Below, piece after piece: positions 42,876-53,163 of a stretch of 64,000 nt of DNA. Position 1 is the stretch's first letter. Every line of letters starts with the position of its first letter. The notes below the pieces were generated by a model. It had not been told where the DNA came from, searched no databases, and saw only the letters and a program-made list of their open reading frames with translations. The stretch is from Mantamonas sphyraenae (taxonomy: Eukaryota > CRuMs > Mantamonadidae), in the NCBI GenBank assembly GCA_026936335.1, contig JAPMXV010000033.1:124001-188000 (forward strand), written 5' to 3'. The translations under genes and the position numbers were made by a program.

Positions 42876-44249
42876 TCATGCGGTCAGGGTCCCATTGATG
42901 AAGGAGGTGATGAGGGTGAACGTTGCTTGCGGCTTGTAGGTTGCAGCCATGTGCCCCGAACCCTTGATGGTGGCGTAGGTGAGCGATGCCTGCTTGTTGG
43001 GAGTGTCAAAGACCTTGTAGAAGCCAGCCAGCTGGCCACCCGCCTGGTAGTTGCGCCATGGCTTGCGCACCTTCATGCCCAGTGCATCGATGGCCGCTTG
43101 TGTGCCGGCGTAGGGCACACACGAGTCGACGTCGCCGGAAAAGACGAGGATGTGCAGTGGGTGCGTTGCTAGCCGTTCGTAGATGGGCAGCATCGTGCTT
43201 GCGTAGCCACTGTACTGGAGGGTGTCGCTGCAGACATCCCACGTGGCATTGCCCGCAAGTCCCAGGGCACGCTGCAATGCAGGTTGATTCATGTACTTCA
43301 CCTCGTTGATGAGATCGATGCAGGGCACAAACGTCTGCGACACGGGACGAGAGTCCGTGGCGGGAGAGCCCACAAACACTTGCTCCGCCATCTGTTGGGT
43401 GAGACAGCCACCGTTGTCACTGGGACGTGCGTTGCACTGCGCATAGATGTTGTACGGGTTGAGGTTGCCCAACTGGGAGCGCATCTCGTCGATGATGGAG
43501 GCACAGGCAGGCGACGGGTTTGCAAAGTTGCCCCCGCACACAACATCCGCCTCCGCCCACGTCTCATCACTCACCAACGCATGGGAATGCATGAAAGGCC
43601 AGTAATTGTTGTAATCCGAGTAATGGTCGGTGCTGGGGTTGCCCGCAAGCATGCCTCGCAGCGGAGGCGATGCACTGCTGTTCACCAGCAAATCCATCAA
43701 TTGCGGCACGTAGTGTCCCGCGTACGATTCACCGGCAATCCAATAGCCGCCTTTGAACTGATTGAACAGTTTGTGGAACCCAACCACAAAGCCAAAGTTG
43801 TCCTGGGCTGTGGAGGCGTCTGTGGCTTGGCACTTGCCGGTCAGATCCTCACTGAAGCCCACACAGATGGGTGCTTCCACGTACACCATGTTGACTTGCT
43901 TGTGCCATGAGTACTCACGCAGGCCCAGCTTCAGGTCGGGTCCTTTCACGTACACGGGGCCGTGTTCGGTCAGCAGGGCAAAGAGGGAAGAGCAGCCGGG
44001 GCCGCCGGAAAACCACACCACCACGTCTTTGTTCATGGCGTCACTCTCCGCCTCGACAAACCAGAAGAACAGAGAGTGTTCATCGGTGACGTTGATGAAA
44101 CCCGTCCAGCTGGTGAAGGGCAGGGAGCCGTCAAACCCGGGCAGGGAGACGACACGGCCAGCAGAATCAGCACGGGCCACCGGCACTTGCGTGGACAGCA
44201 CCAGGGCTGCAGCCAACACGAGACACGTCACACACACCGCAACACGCAT
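42876..44249 (-). CDS. Secreted/lysosomal serine carboxypeptidase (S10 family)
   Basis: A single exon encodes 457 residues from the ATG at 44249. A signal peptide (VAVCVTCLVLAAALVLSTQVPVA) precedes the mature start. S10 signatures appear in order: FFWFVEAESD, VVWFSGGPGCSSL (oxyanion/substrate site), the nucleophile Ser in AGESYAGHYVP, catalytic Asp in FSGDVDSCVP, and catalytic His in GSGHMAATYKP. Conserved Cys and several N-glycosylation sequons (NVT, NSS, NAT, NGT) fit an extracellular or lysosomal enzyme removing C-terminal residues. An ATG further out (frame open to 44378) was not used because the signal peptide starts cleanly at 44249. Confidence 0.93.
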   Translation of the reverse strand: MRVAVCVTCLVLAAALVLSTQVPVARADSAGRVVSLPGFDGSLPFTSWTGFINVTDEHSLFFWFVEAESDAMNKDVVVWFSGGPGCSSLFALLTEHGPVYVKGPDLKLGLREYSWHKQVNMVYVEAPICVGFSEDLTGKCQATDASTAQDNFGFVVGFHKLFNQFKGGYWIAGESYAGHYVPQLMDLLVNSSASPPLRGMLAGNPSTDHYSDYNNYWPFMHSHALVSDETWAEADVVCGGNFANPSPACASIIDEMRSQLGNLNPYNIYAQCNARPSDNGGCLTQQMAEQVFVGSPATDSRPVSQTFVPCIDLINEVKYMNQPALQRALGLAGNATWDVCSDTLQYSGYASTMLPIYERLATHPLHILVFSGDVDSCVPYAGTQAAIDALGMKVRKPWRNYQAGGQLAGFYKVFDTPNKQASLTYATIKGSGHMAATYKPQATFTLITSFINGTLTA

Positions 44250-44380
44250 TGTCGTCACCGTCACCAAGGAGGGGTGGGAAATGCACGGGTTGTGGGGTGG
44301 GTGGATGGATGATTTGGATGGGTTGGGGGGGGGGGGAAGCGTGCGGGGGCGGCAGGCGAACCAAACCCACTGTGACAAAA
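44250..44380. promoter_or_regulatory. Divergent promoter between carboxypeptidase and oxygenase-like gene
   Basis: The two start codons are 131 bp apart on opposite strands, so both promoters share this interval. It contains a G run (about 44326-44336) and GC-rich blocks but no visible TATA element. Confidence 0.45.
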
Positions 44381-46291
44381 ATGGCCTTTTGGAGAGGGCT
44401 TGTGCTCACACTGCAGATGCTTGTGTTTGTGCTGCTCAAGTTGCCCTGGTATGTGTGTGTGCACGTGTGGCACGCAATGACGGTGGGGGTGCACGCGTCG
44501 GCGACGAACAACGTGTTCTGGACGGGCAACTATGCACCCGTGCAAGGCGAATGCACCCTGGACAGCTTGGAGACGGTGGAGGGGGAGATCCCACACGAGT
44601 TGAGTGGCCAATTGGTGCGCAATGGGCCCAATCCGCGCTTTCCTGGTTCCCGCCACAGCCACTGGTTTGACGGAGACGGAATGCTCCACGCCGTCACCCT
44701 GCACGCAGGCACAGCAAGGTACCACAGCAAGTGGGTGGCCACAGACAAGCTGCGTGCAGACCTGCGTCGTGGTCGTGCCGAACTCTTCCGTTTTGGGTTT
44801 GGGGCCGCGGTGAACCACACCTGGTGTGCCGTGGTTGCCCTGGCCAGTGTCCTGAAGGGCATTCTTCGCCGTTTGCGTCTCTTGCCACCCACCACCGCCA
44901 TGTCTGCCGCCAACATCAATGTGTTGGCCTACGCAGGGCGTCTGTGGGCCCTGGGCGACTCTGGATTGCCTGTGCGTGTGCAACCGTGGACGCTGGAGAC
45001 CCTGGAGGCTGATGGCGCCGGCACCACCGGGGTGGGTGCCAGCAGTTTGGGCTCCCAACCCAAAGTGGATCCTGTGACGGGCCACCTATTTGCCGTGTCG
45101 TATCGGTTTGTGGGCAAACCGTATGCCACGTACCATGTGGTGTCGCCTTGTCAGGAGGAGGAGCTGGAGGAGCAGGAGGAGGCAGGAGGAGGGGTGATGA
45201 GGGTGGGGTCTCCTGCAGTGACGTCGCAACGTCTCAATCTGCGTGCACCTGCCCTCTTGCATGACTTTGCCCTTACTGAATCCTACGCGGTGTTTCTGGA
45301 GTGTCCGTTGACGTTTCGATTGGCACGTGTGCTGGACGGACAGCCGCCGGTGGCGTTTGAACGACGGCGGCCGCTGCACGTGGGTGTGGTGCCACGCCAC
45401 AGCTTGGACATCAACAAAGACATGATGTGGTTCCAGGCCAAGGCAGGCTTTGCCATGCACACTGCCAACGCCTGGCAGGAGGATGAGGAGGTGGTGGTGG
45501 TGGGCACACGCAGTCGCACCACCACAGCCCTGACAGACACGGTGGGTGTACGTCGCACCACTCCAGGAGGCGGTGGTGGTGGCACTGGTGGCACACGCAG
45601 GGTGCCGTCGGGACGACACGTGGAGAACTTTGAACGGGAGTTGCCCCATCTGTATGAATGGCGCATGAATCTGAAAACGAGGAGGACGAGCGAACGGGAG
45701 TTGGACTTTCGCCACGCCTGCGAGTTTCCCATTGTGAACAAGGCGATGTTGGGCAGGCCACAACGCTACGTGTATGCCAGCGTGTACAGCGAACACATCA
45801 TGCGTCCGGGCGAGTTTACAGGCGTGATGAAGTTTGACCTGGATGTGGACGAGGTGGTGGGTGCCCACGTGTATCCGGAAGGCTGGGTGGGCGGCGCCTG
45901 CACCTTTGTGCCCGCATCGGGGGCGGGCACAAGTGACAGGCTCCATGCTGAGGGGGGACTCGCAACGCAGGCAACACACAATGGCACCAACCACACCGAT
46001 GATGATGAGGAGGAGGATGAACTGGAAGAGGATGCGGGCTATCTGGTGACACTGCTTGTGCACCTGGAAACCAACGAGTCGCAGCTGCTGATTCTGGACG
46101 CCGGGGATTTGGGAAGGGTGGTGTGTCGACTGCACATCCCCACACGTATCCCCACGGGTCTGAACATGCAGTGGATAGACCATACCGAGCTGCCTGGATT
46201 TGATCAGGCGCTTGCTCGCTGGCAGGAGGAAGCTGCAGAAGCAGCAGCAGCCGCAGTGACAGCCTCGTCAGAGGAGGGTGTCACACAGTGA
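44381..46291 (+). CDS. Carotenoid cleavage oxygenase family protein with altered iron site
   Basis: A single exon encodes 636 residues. A hydrophobic N-terminal segment (LVLTLQMLVFVLLKLPWYVCV) suggests a membrane anchor. Family features are GEIPHELSGQLVRNGPNP, HSHWFDGDGMLHAV, ANINVLAYAGRLWALGDSGLP, PKVDPVTGHLF, LLHDFALTESYAVFLE and FAMHTANAWQED. Canonical enzymes bind Fe(II) with four His. The second (LLHDF) and third (AMHTANAW) are present. The first, normally in HPKxDP, is Gln in SQPKVDP. The fourth, normally in PxGxH, is Asn in RIPTGLNMQW. Carotenoid or stilbene cleavage is therefore uncertain. A low-complexity Gly/Arg insert lies in the C-terminal half. Confidence 0.88.
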   Translation: MAFWRGLVLTLQMLVFVLLKLPWYVCVHVWHAMTVGVHASATNNVFWTGNYAPVQGECTLDSLETVEGEIPHELSGQLVRNGPNPRFPGSRHSHWFDGDGMLHAVTLHAGTARYHSKWVATDKLRADLRRGRAELFRFGFGAAVNHTWCAVVALASVLKGILRRLRLLPPTTAMSAANINVLAYAGRLWALGDSGLPVRVQPWTLETLEADGAGTTGVGASSLGSQPKVDPVTGHLFAVSYRFVGKPYATYHVVSPCQEEELEEQEEAGGGVMRVGSPAVTSQRLNLRAPALLHDFALTESYAVFLECPLTFRLARVLDGQPPVAFERRRPLHVGVVPRHSLDINKDMMWFQAKAGFAMHTANAWQEDEEVVVVGTRSRTTTALTDTVGVRRTTPGGGGGGTGGTRRVPSGRHVENFERELPHLYEWRMNLKTRRTSERELDFRHACEFPIVNKAMLGRPQRYVYASVYSEHIMRPGEFTGVMKFDLDVDEVVGAHVYPEGWVGGACTFVPASGAGTSDRLHAEGGLATQATHNGTNHTDDDEEEDELEEDAGYLVTLLVHLETNESQLLILDAGDLGRVVCRLHIPTRIPTGLNMQWIDHTELPGFDQALARWQEEAAEAAAAAVTASSEEGVTQ

Positions 46292-46428
46292 AGCAATGGA
46301 GTGTGGATCTCTCTCTCTCTCTCTCCTCTGTGTGTGTGTGTGTGTGTGTGTGGATGAAATGAACGATGAAGGCACGCGCAGTCATCGGCATCGAATCGAA
46401 ACTACTGGAACCGAGTGCCACACACACA

Positions 46429-46799
46429 ATGTCGGACCAGGCTGCGCTTAGGAAGAAAATCATCGAGGTGCAGAAGGACAAGAGTCTGTCTGCGAGTGAA
46501 AAGGCAAAAGCCATCCAGGTGAGTGGGGGTGGGGGTGGGGGTGGTGGGGGAGGGGCGAATTGAGCGGGTTTGGGGCATTCTTGGAAGACACAGGGCCGGG
46601 ACCTGACACAAACACACCCCTCGTGGGCACGGCACACAGCAACTGATGATGGGCACGTTTCGGGAACGGCAAGCGGCAAGGGAGGAGGAGGAGAAGGAGC
46701 AGCAGGAGCATGTGGACCAGGAAGCCACAAGTGTCAGCTACCACGTAAGTTGCTGCGGGCTGGAAGGACGGACTGCTTTGCCATCGCCCCCACCCGCGA

Positions 46800-46836
<37 letters not shown>

Positions 46837-48245
46837 GATGGGTGATGGGACAGGACGAGAGGCGCAAGATCTATGGGTGTGAACACTACGCACGGCCGGT
46901 GAAGCTGCAGGCGCCGTGTTGCCAAACGTGGAACGTGTGCCGGTTGTGCCACGACGCGGTGCACACGGATCACCAGATCGACCGGCACGCTGTGGAAACC
47001 ATGATTTGCATGTTTTGCAAAACGGTGCAGCCGTTTGGACAGTACTGCAACAATATCATGTGCATCAGCGCAGACGAAGTGAAGGCCCAGAACGAGCGTA
47101 TTGAGCACGAACGTGCGTTGGAAGCGGCGTACCAGAAGCAGCGTGCTGCACACGAGGCACGATTGGCCGAACAACAGGGCATGCTGGACCAGGACGGGGA
47201 ACATGGATATGGTGATGAGGATGAGGATGAGGATGACGACGAAGACGCAGATGCACCTGCATACACGTTTATGCTGCCGGACTTTATCGATGCACTGCGT
47301 GGTCAGGGAGAGGAGGAGGATGAGGAGGAGGAGGAGGAAGAGGAGGGGATTGAGGAGGAGCGAGAAGACGATGGGGTCACTGTGGAGGTGGAGCAGCAGC
47401 AACAGCCACAGGAAGATGATGGTGATAGGATGGAAGAGGAGGAGGAGGAGGTAGGGAAGACGGAAGACGGAAACGACACACTGGAAGTGGATGAGACGGC
47501 ACACGCATCGTCATCGTCATCGTCATCGTCATCATCATCATCATCATCCTCCTCCTCCTCATCATCATCATCATCTGGTGAAAAGACTGGCAGCAAGCAC
47601 GGGCAGCAACACGAGGTGCACGCGAGTGCACACCGGCGGCTGGGCAGGTATGTGTGCATGGTGTGCAAGTACCTGGACGACGCACCGTATGAAGCGAAGC
47701 AGGTGTTCCACTGTGGGGCGTGTGGCATCTGCAGGGTGGGTCACAAAGAGGAGTACCAGCACTGCAACACCTGCTGCGGCTGTCTGTACAAAGACACCTT
47801 CAAGTCGCACAAGTGCATCGAACAACGCCTCGCAAGCAATTGTCCACTGTGCATGGAGCCCATGTTCTCCTCGCGCAAGGACGTGAGCATGCTCAAGTGC
47901 GGTCATTGCATCCACAGGGACTGCCTGGGCGAGTATGCACGCACAGAGTACACCTGTCCCATCTGCTCCAAGAGTATGTTTGACATGCGCGCAAGCTTTG
48001 CCCAGCTCGACGCCATGATGGCCAACGTGCAAATGCCCGACGAGTACCGCGACACCGTGGCACGCATCCTCTGCAACGACTGCGAAGCCCAGAGCGACGT
48101 CCCGTTCCAGTATGTGTACCACAAGTGTCCCCAGGAAGGATGTGGTTCCTACAACACGCGAGTCATCGGCACTGAGAACATGCCCGTGTACATCAACGGG
48201 GAACTCGTCGATGCCCAAGGGGACAGCGAGGGACCAGGCCCGTGA
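46429..48245 (+). CDS. RCHY1: RCHY1/PIRH2-like CHY zinc-finger RING E3 ubiquitin ligase
   Basis: Exons 46429..46518, 46640..46744 and 46854..48245 encode 528 residues. An in-frame ATG at 46366 is an alternative start. A helical leader (KDKSLSASEKAKAIQ, then LMMGTFRERQ) matches the N-terminal helix found ahead of the CHY finger in this family. The CHY zinc finger follows (YGCEHYARPVKLQAPCC, VCRLCHD, MICMFCKTVQPFGQYC). A long acidic, Glu- and Ser-repeat insertion of about 170 residues separates it from the CTCHY finger (HCGACGICRVG). The RING (CPLCMEPMF...CGHCIHRDCL...CPICSKSM) and a C-terminal zinc ribbon (CNDC...CPQEGCGSYNT) follow. It should transfer ubiquitin to substrates; the human protein targets p53. 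The insertion is the main departure. Confidence 0.92.
46801..46834 (+). repeat. CA microsatellite in an RCHY1-like intron
   Basis: A run of about 16 CA units sits in the second intron just upstream of the acceptor at 46853. CA/TG runs near splice sites recur in this window, for example at 32263-32283 and 12443-12452. Confidence 0.85.
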
Positions 48246-48335
48246 TCCCATGGAGGAGGAGATGTGAAGATGAAGAGAGAGAGAGACACACACACACACA
48301 AACACACACCAATGCACAATTAGAGCAAACCCAAA

Positions 48336-49310
48336 ATGTCCACGGAAGCGCCGCTGGCTCAGCGCATCATGGGGGCCAAGGTGGAGGTGTCCACGGGCGG
48401 GGACACTGTGTATACAGGCACGGTGTACACCTACGACAGCGTCACGGGCATGCTGGTGCTGGGTAGGTTGGCGCGCCGACGCGTTTTGGGCCGAGAGGGC
48501 ATTTTGCGTACCATGCAACCACCGCGCTGACACACACGCAACACACATGCACACGCGCACTCCTGCGCAGAAACACGCCTGCCCAACGGCAAGTCGGACA
48601 TTGAAATCATCAAAACAAGCTGCGTGACCGATTTGACGGTGTTGGAGGAGGGAGACGCCGAGGAGAACGCGGCGCTGGTCGAATCCCAGCAGCTGGCCGG
48701 CCTTAATGTGGGCAAGGTCAAGTCCGAGGCCAAAAAGGCCCTGGCCAAGTACGGAGCGGGGGTGTCTTCCGAGGCACAGGCTCTGTTCTTTGGCATTGAT
48801 AAGATGTACGTGTGTGTGTGGCTACAGGGCGGTGTTTCCTGCGTTTTCCTGATGATCGTATTTGGCCCTCCGCTTTGTCCCCAGCCTGCTTGCCCCCCCC
48901 TGCGTGCTCCACGATCCTGTTGTCTGCGTTTCTTGGTGCCCACACACGACGGAATGTGATGATTGTAACAACTCGAATGTCTGGACTTCTGAACCCCGAT
49001 GAGAAAGAGTGATGGGCGCTACTTCCTAGGTGCTCCTGATTCCGTCGTGTTGTGGTGCTGCCCTTTCCCTCATCCATGTCCCTTGTGCGTTCCCATGATA
49101 CCATCACCCGCCTCTCACACAACCATGGACCCGCTTGTCGCCCGTAGTTATGATTGCAAGTGGGACGGAGACAGCATTATTGTCCTGGAACAGGTGTTTA
49201 TTGCCCCGCCGTACGAGGTGGACTCGGTCGTTGGCCCCGACGAAAAGATGGTTGCCATGATCAAAAAGGTGCTTGCCAAAGAGAGGGTCAAGCTGGGATT
49301 GGAAGAATGA
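48336..49310 (+). CDS. LSM12: LSM12 homologue
   Basis: Exons 48336..48462, 48571..48805 and 49148..49310 encode 174 residues, near the ~195 of animal LSM12. The N-terminal LSm domain has GAKVEVSTGGDTVYTGTVYTYD followed by a short second strand pair. The C-terminal AD domain contains NVGKVKSEAKKALAKYG, YDCKWDGDSIIVLEQV and the conserved IAPPYEVDSV. LSM12 works with ataxin-2 in translation control and, in animals, as an NAADP-binding partner of two-pore channels. Introns are about 108 and 342 bp. It converges with the ARM-repeat membrane gene, 33 bp stop to stop. Confidence 0.88.
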
Positions 49311-49343
49311 ACGCTGTGCTATGAATGCCTGGTGTGGACCGCT

Positions 49344-52300
49344 TCATTTTGCTGCCGTTGTGATGCCGAAACTGTTGAGGACCGTGGAAGCACCGGTGGC
49401 CATAGCCGACAAGGCAATGGACAGCAGGGTGTTGGTCAATCCACTGGTCAACTCGATGCCCAACAGCGTGGGCGGATCGTCAAAGTGTTGCAGCACCTGG
49501 ATGAGATCCTGGATCAACACCATGGCCGACCGGTATCGCAATGCCTTTTCCGGATTCAACATGGCCACATTGGTGGAATGCAACAGGATGGCCACCCTGT
49601 ACTTCTCCTTGGACAGGATGGCAAGGTGCTTCCGTTGCTCCCTGTTGATCCCAGAGCCGGTGAACACCACTGCCAGCACCAACGATCCCAGAATGAGGAT
49701 GTCGTACATGTACAGCATGACCTTGGAACTGGACACGCCTCCCTGGAAGAAGGCAAGGGCTACGTTGACGGCAAAGTAGATGGTGAGGGCGAGGGAAACA
49801 CCCGCCGCCACCTCCAACCTCTTCAGTGCGGCTGCCTGGTACGACATGATGACATTGCGAAAGTAGAGCCAACGGCGTACGTCGTGTGTGCTCTGGCTCA
49901 TGTCCAGGCGGAACTTGGCTGTGGACGCGGCCGGTGTCAACTCCATCGTCTCCATGGCTTCGTCCTCCATGGACACCACGCTCTTGGCCGGATCAGTCAA
50001 CTTGGAGAACAGCTTCATGCTCAACAGACGTGCTTGGAACATGTCCACACCCTCCATCAGCAGGTAGAGGAAGAACGAACCGTAGACCCACGAGCAAATG
50101 ATGGTGCCCAACACCACCACATAGTGGTACCACTGCTGACCACCCCAAAAGTCACCTCCTTCCAGCATGACACGCAACATAGGCAATCCCAACGCATGCG
50201 GGGCAGCCACAAGCATGGCAATGAGCAGCCATCGGTTTTGGTGCAGGGCTTGGATTCCGGCATCCTCAAAGGTCTTGCCTTCATGCAACGGCACCTTGCG
50301 CAGATCCACATGCGAATCCACATCCTTGGGTTGGATGGCAAAGTAGATGGTAGCGGTGAGGGAGGCAGCCAGCCACCACGTGAACTGGCCCCACACCTCA
50401 TCCTCAGGGATGGCAGTCAGTTCCGTTCTGTACTCGTAATACGTAATCAATGTCAGGAGCAGGGTGGGATAACACATCACCAGCATGACAAGCAGCCACA
50501 CCTTGCTTGCGTCGGCCACCGATGTGGTGCGCGTGCGCAGGAAGCGTGCAAAGTTGCACACCAGCAGTGGAAACAGCAGCGTCACCACACAGTACGTGAC
50601 AATGCCAAAGTCGAACGTGAGGGCGTCGTACCTGCCACGGGAAAAGAACATGGACTCAAACGCCCCAAAGTCGCTCTTTTCTCGCTCGCGGTCCCGCTGC
50701 TTCAGCGTGGCCAATCGTGACAGGCTGTTTGCACTGTCCGACAGCCTGGAAAACTCGCCCTGTCGCATCAGTGCACGCACCTTGCGCCAATGTGCACGTG
50801 CACGTGCATTCGAGGAGCCCTTTTGCAGTTGCTGGTCCAATTTGTGCACCAGATCCAGTTGCATGGGTGGTGATCTGCCCAGCAACCGCCAATCCTCCTC
50901 CATCCCCTCCTCTTCCGAGCCCTCTTTGTCCCCATGGCTGCCTCGACGTCGCCTGCGCGTCCCATGTGTCCCGTGATTGTGTTTGGCAACCGATTTGATG
51001 TGCAGCATGGTGCCAAGACGCGATCCATGTGTGGTGGCATGCGTCGTCTCGTCTACGGTTCCACTGCCACTGCTTCCGGCTGTTGTTCCTTCACCCTTGT
51101 CTGCCATCAGCACCAGGGCCAATTCTGCGTCCTCCTCCTCATCGCCTGTGCTGGTGCTGTTCTCGCCACTGTGTGTGTCCAATGGTGTGGTGTGGTTGTC
51201 TTCTGGTGCATGCACAGCAACCACGGGCACCACACTGGCTTGTTGTGGTTCCTGTTTGGCTTTCCCCTTGTTGCCGTTGCCGTTGCCGTTGCCACTCTGT
51301 CCGCTGCTGTGCTTCTCCTGATGCTGTTCGTGGATGGTGTGTGCCACATGTTTGGCACTCTGCACACTCATCCACGTGTCATCATCTGCAAGCAACCGTT
51401 CACGCATCATCCTAGCCTGCTGCTTCCGTGTGGCCTTGATCAGCTCCCTTCCCAACCGCCCATTCTCCTCCTCCAACTCGGCCATCCTCGTCTCCATCTG
51501 CTTCTTCTCACGCACTGCCTTGGCCATACGCGATGCCATAAACTTGATGGCAACCAGGTTCAACCCCCCTTCCTTGGTCAGCCTTCGCAACGCCTGCACT
51601 GCCGCAAAGTCATGCATCACCTGACTTGCCTGCCGTTGGATGAGCAACAGGGGCAGTGTTTGCTCAGCTCCTCCAAGCTGCTCGTACGCCACCTCCACCG
51701 TCATCGTCTCCTCCAACCCACCCAACATCCCCTCGTCTGCATCCATGGCATGCAGGCCGTCACACAGTTGGAAGCGACTGGGAAACGGGATGTGGTGGGT
51801 CCTGCACAGCTTGTCGATCACCTGTCGCATCGTTGCCTTGCCTCGCACACGGACACTCAGGTCCTCCAGACCCACAAACTCCGATGAATCCGGCACCACC
51901 ACAAGCACCGTGTACATGGTTTCCATCTCTGTGCCAGCTCCTCCTGCTCCTCCTGCTCCTCCTGCTCCTTTCACACTGACAATTTCCTCATCTCCGTCAT
52001 CGCCGCGGATGCTGAGACTTCGCAGCAGCGCGTTGTCCTTCCCCCGCGCACCGGTAGGATCCACAATGTCTGCAAACGGCGACAGGAGCAACCGTTCCAA
52101 CTGTTTCATCTCTTCGTCTTCACCCATGGAGGAGGACGAGGAGGACGAGGATGAGGAGGACGTTTCTCGGTGTGTGTTGCGGAACAGCTTTTGCAGCGTC
52201 TCCAGCGCGAGATCACGCGTGCTGGCATTGCGAGAGTTGAGAAAGTCAAAGAGAGTGGCCACCATGTCATTCTCGATCAGGTACACTTTGTTTGCGTCTA

Positions 52301-53119
52301 GAACGGGGGAAGGGTCAGAGGACGTCCGGGATTCACCTCGCTACTCTCTGCACTCACCGTCGCTAGCCAGTACAGAGACACATGCCACCGTTTCTCGCTG
52401 CACCTCTTGGTTACCACGTGCCAGTCGGTGAAGCAAATTGCCCACGTTCCACTGCATCATGAGTTCGTGTGTGTTTTCTGCCGTCCAGGTGTCAGCCGTA
52501 CCGCACACCCCTCCAGCCGAATGCACACACACACACACACTCCCTCCTTCCAACTCACTGTTTTCACACAGCATCCGCAATGCCTTGGCCAAGGGCAAGA
52601 GCAAATCTGACGACGTGTTCTTGTCCATGCCAATCTCCACAGCCTTTGTGATGATCTGCGTGTTGCAGATCTTCTCGTGGTTGATTTCTGCCGTCCCACA
52701 TTCCCGTGTCAGCATGCCTCCATGCCTGTCGACACCTTCCCCCCCCCCGTCTCCTCCCCCTTTGGGGGTTCCAACCTACCAAACTCGGCGTACTGTGCCA
52801 CTGCGTACAGGGCCCGCTCTTGGGTGCGTGGTTCGGACAGGCCGTACACTATCTCCTTCACCCTGTAGGTGTCCAGAATGTCTGCCTCTGTGGGCATGCG
52901 CTTGCGTGGTTTCATGGCTTCCAAAGCCTCTCTTTCCACCATTTGCTCCAACTCTGCTTCGCTCAGCTGCTGGAATCCCTTTGTCTTTGAGGACGCTTTC
53001 GACGACGACGACGACGACGACCGCGGAGGGGCACCCCCACGTGCCTGACTGCCGCCACCATCCCCATGGGTCCCACCCATGAGACCAAACGATGCCTCAC
53101 CCGACTGTTGATTGCCCAT
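49344..53119 (-). CDS. Large ARM/HEAT-repeat protein with C-terminal multi-span membrane domain
   Basis: Exons complement(52780..53119), (52559..52687), (52358..52477) and (49344..52297) give 1,180 residues with exact phase; introns are 60, 81 and 92 bp. MGNQQSG at the start is a possible N-myristoylation site. Residues ~60-260 form Armadillo/HEAT-like helices (ALYAVAQYAEF, NVGNLLHRLARGNQEVQRET, MVATLFDFLNSRNASTRDLA). A ubiquitin-like domain may follow (YTVLVVVPDSSEFV...SVRVRGKATMRQVIDKL). A coiled coil and a disordered region precede about eight hydrophobic segments from residue ~755 to the end. I recognise no family for the membrane domain. It could be a channel or scaffold at a membrane; that is speculation. 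Confidence 0.75.
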
Positions 53120-53163
53120 TTTGGGGGGGGGGTGAAATTTCTGCATTGCGGTGCGCGACCCCC

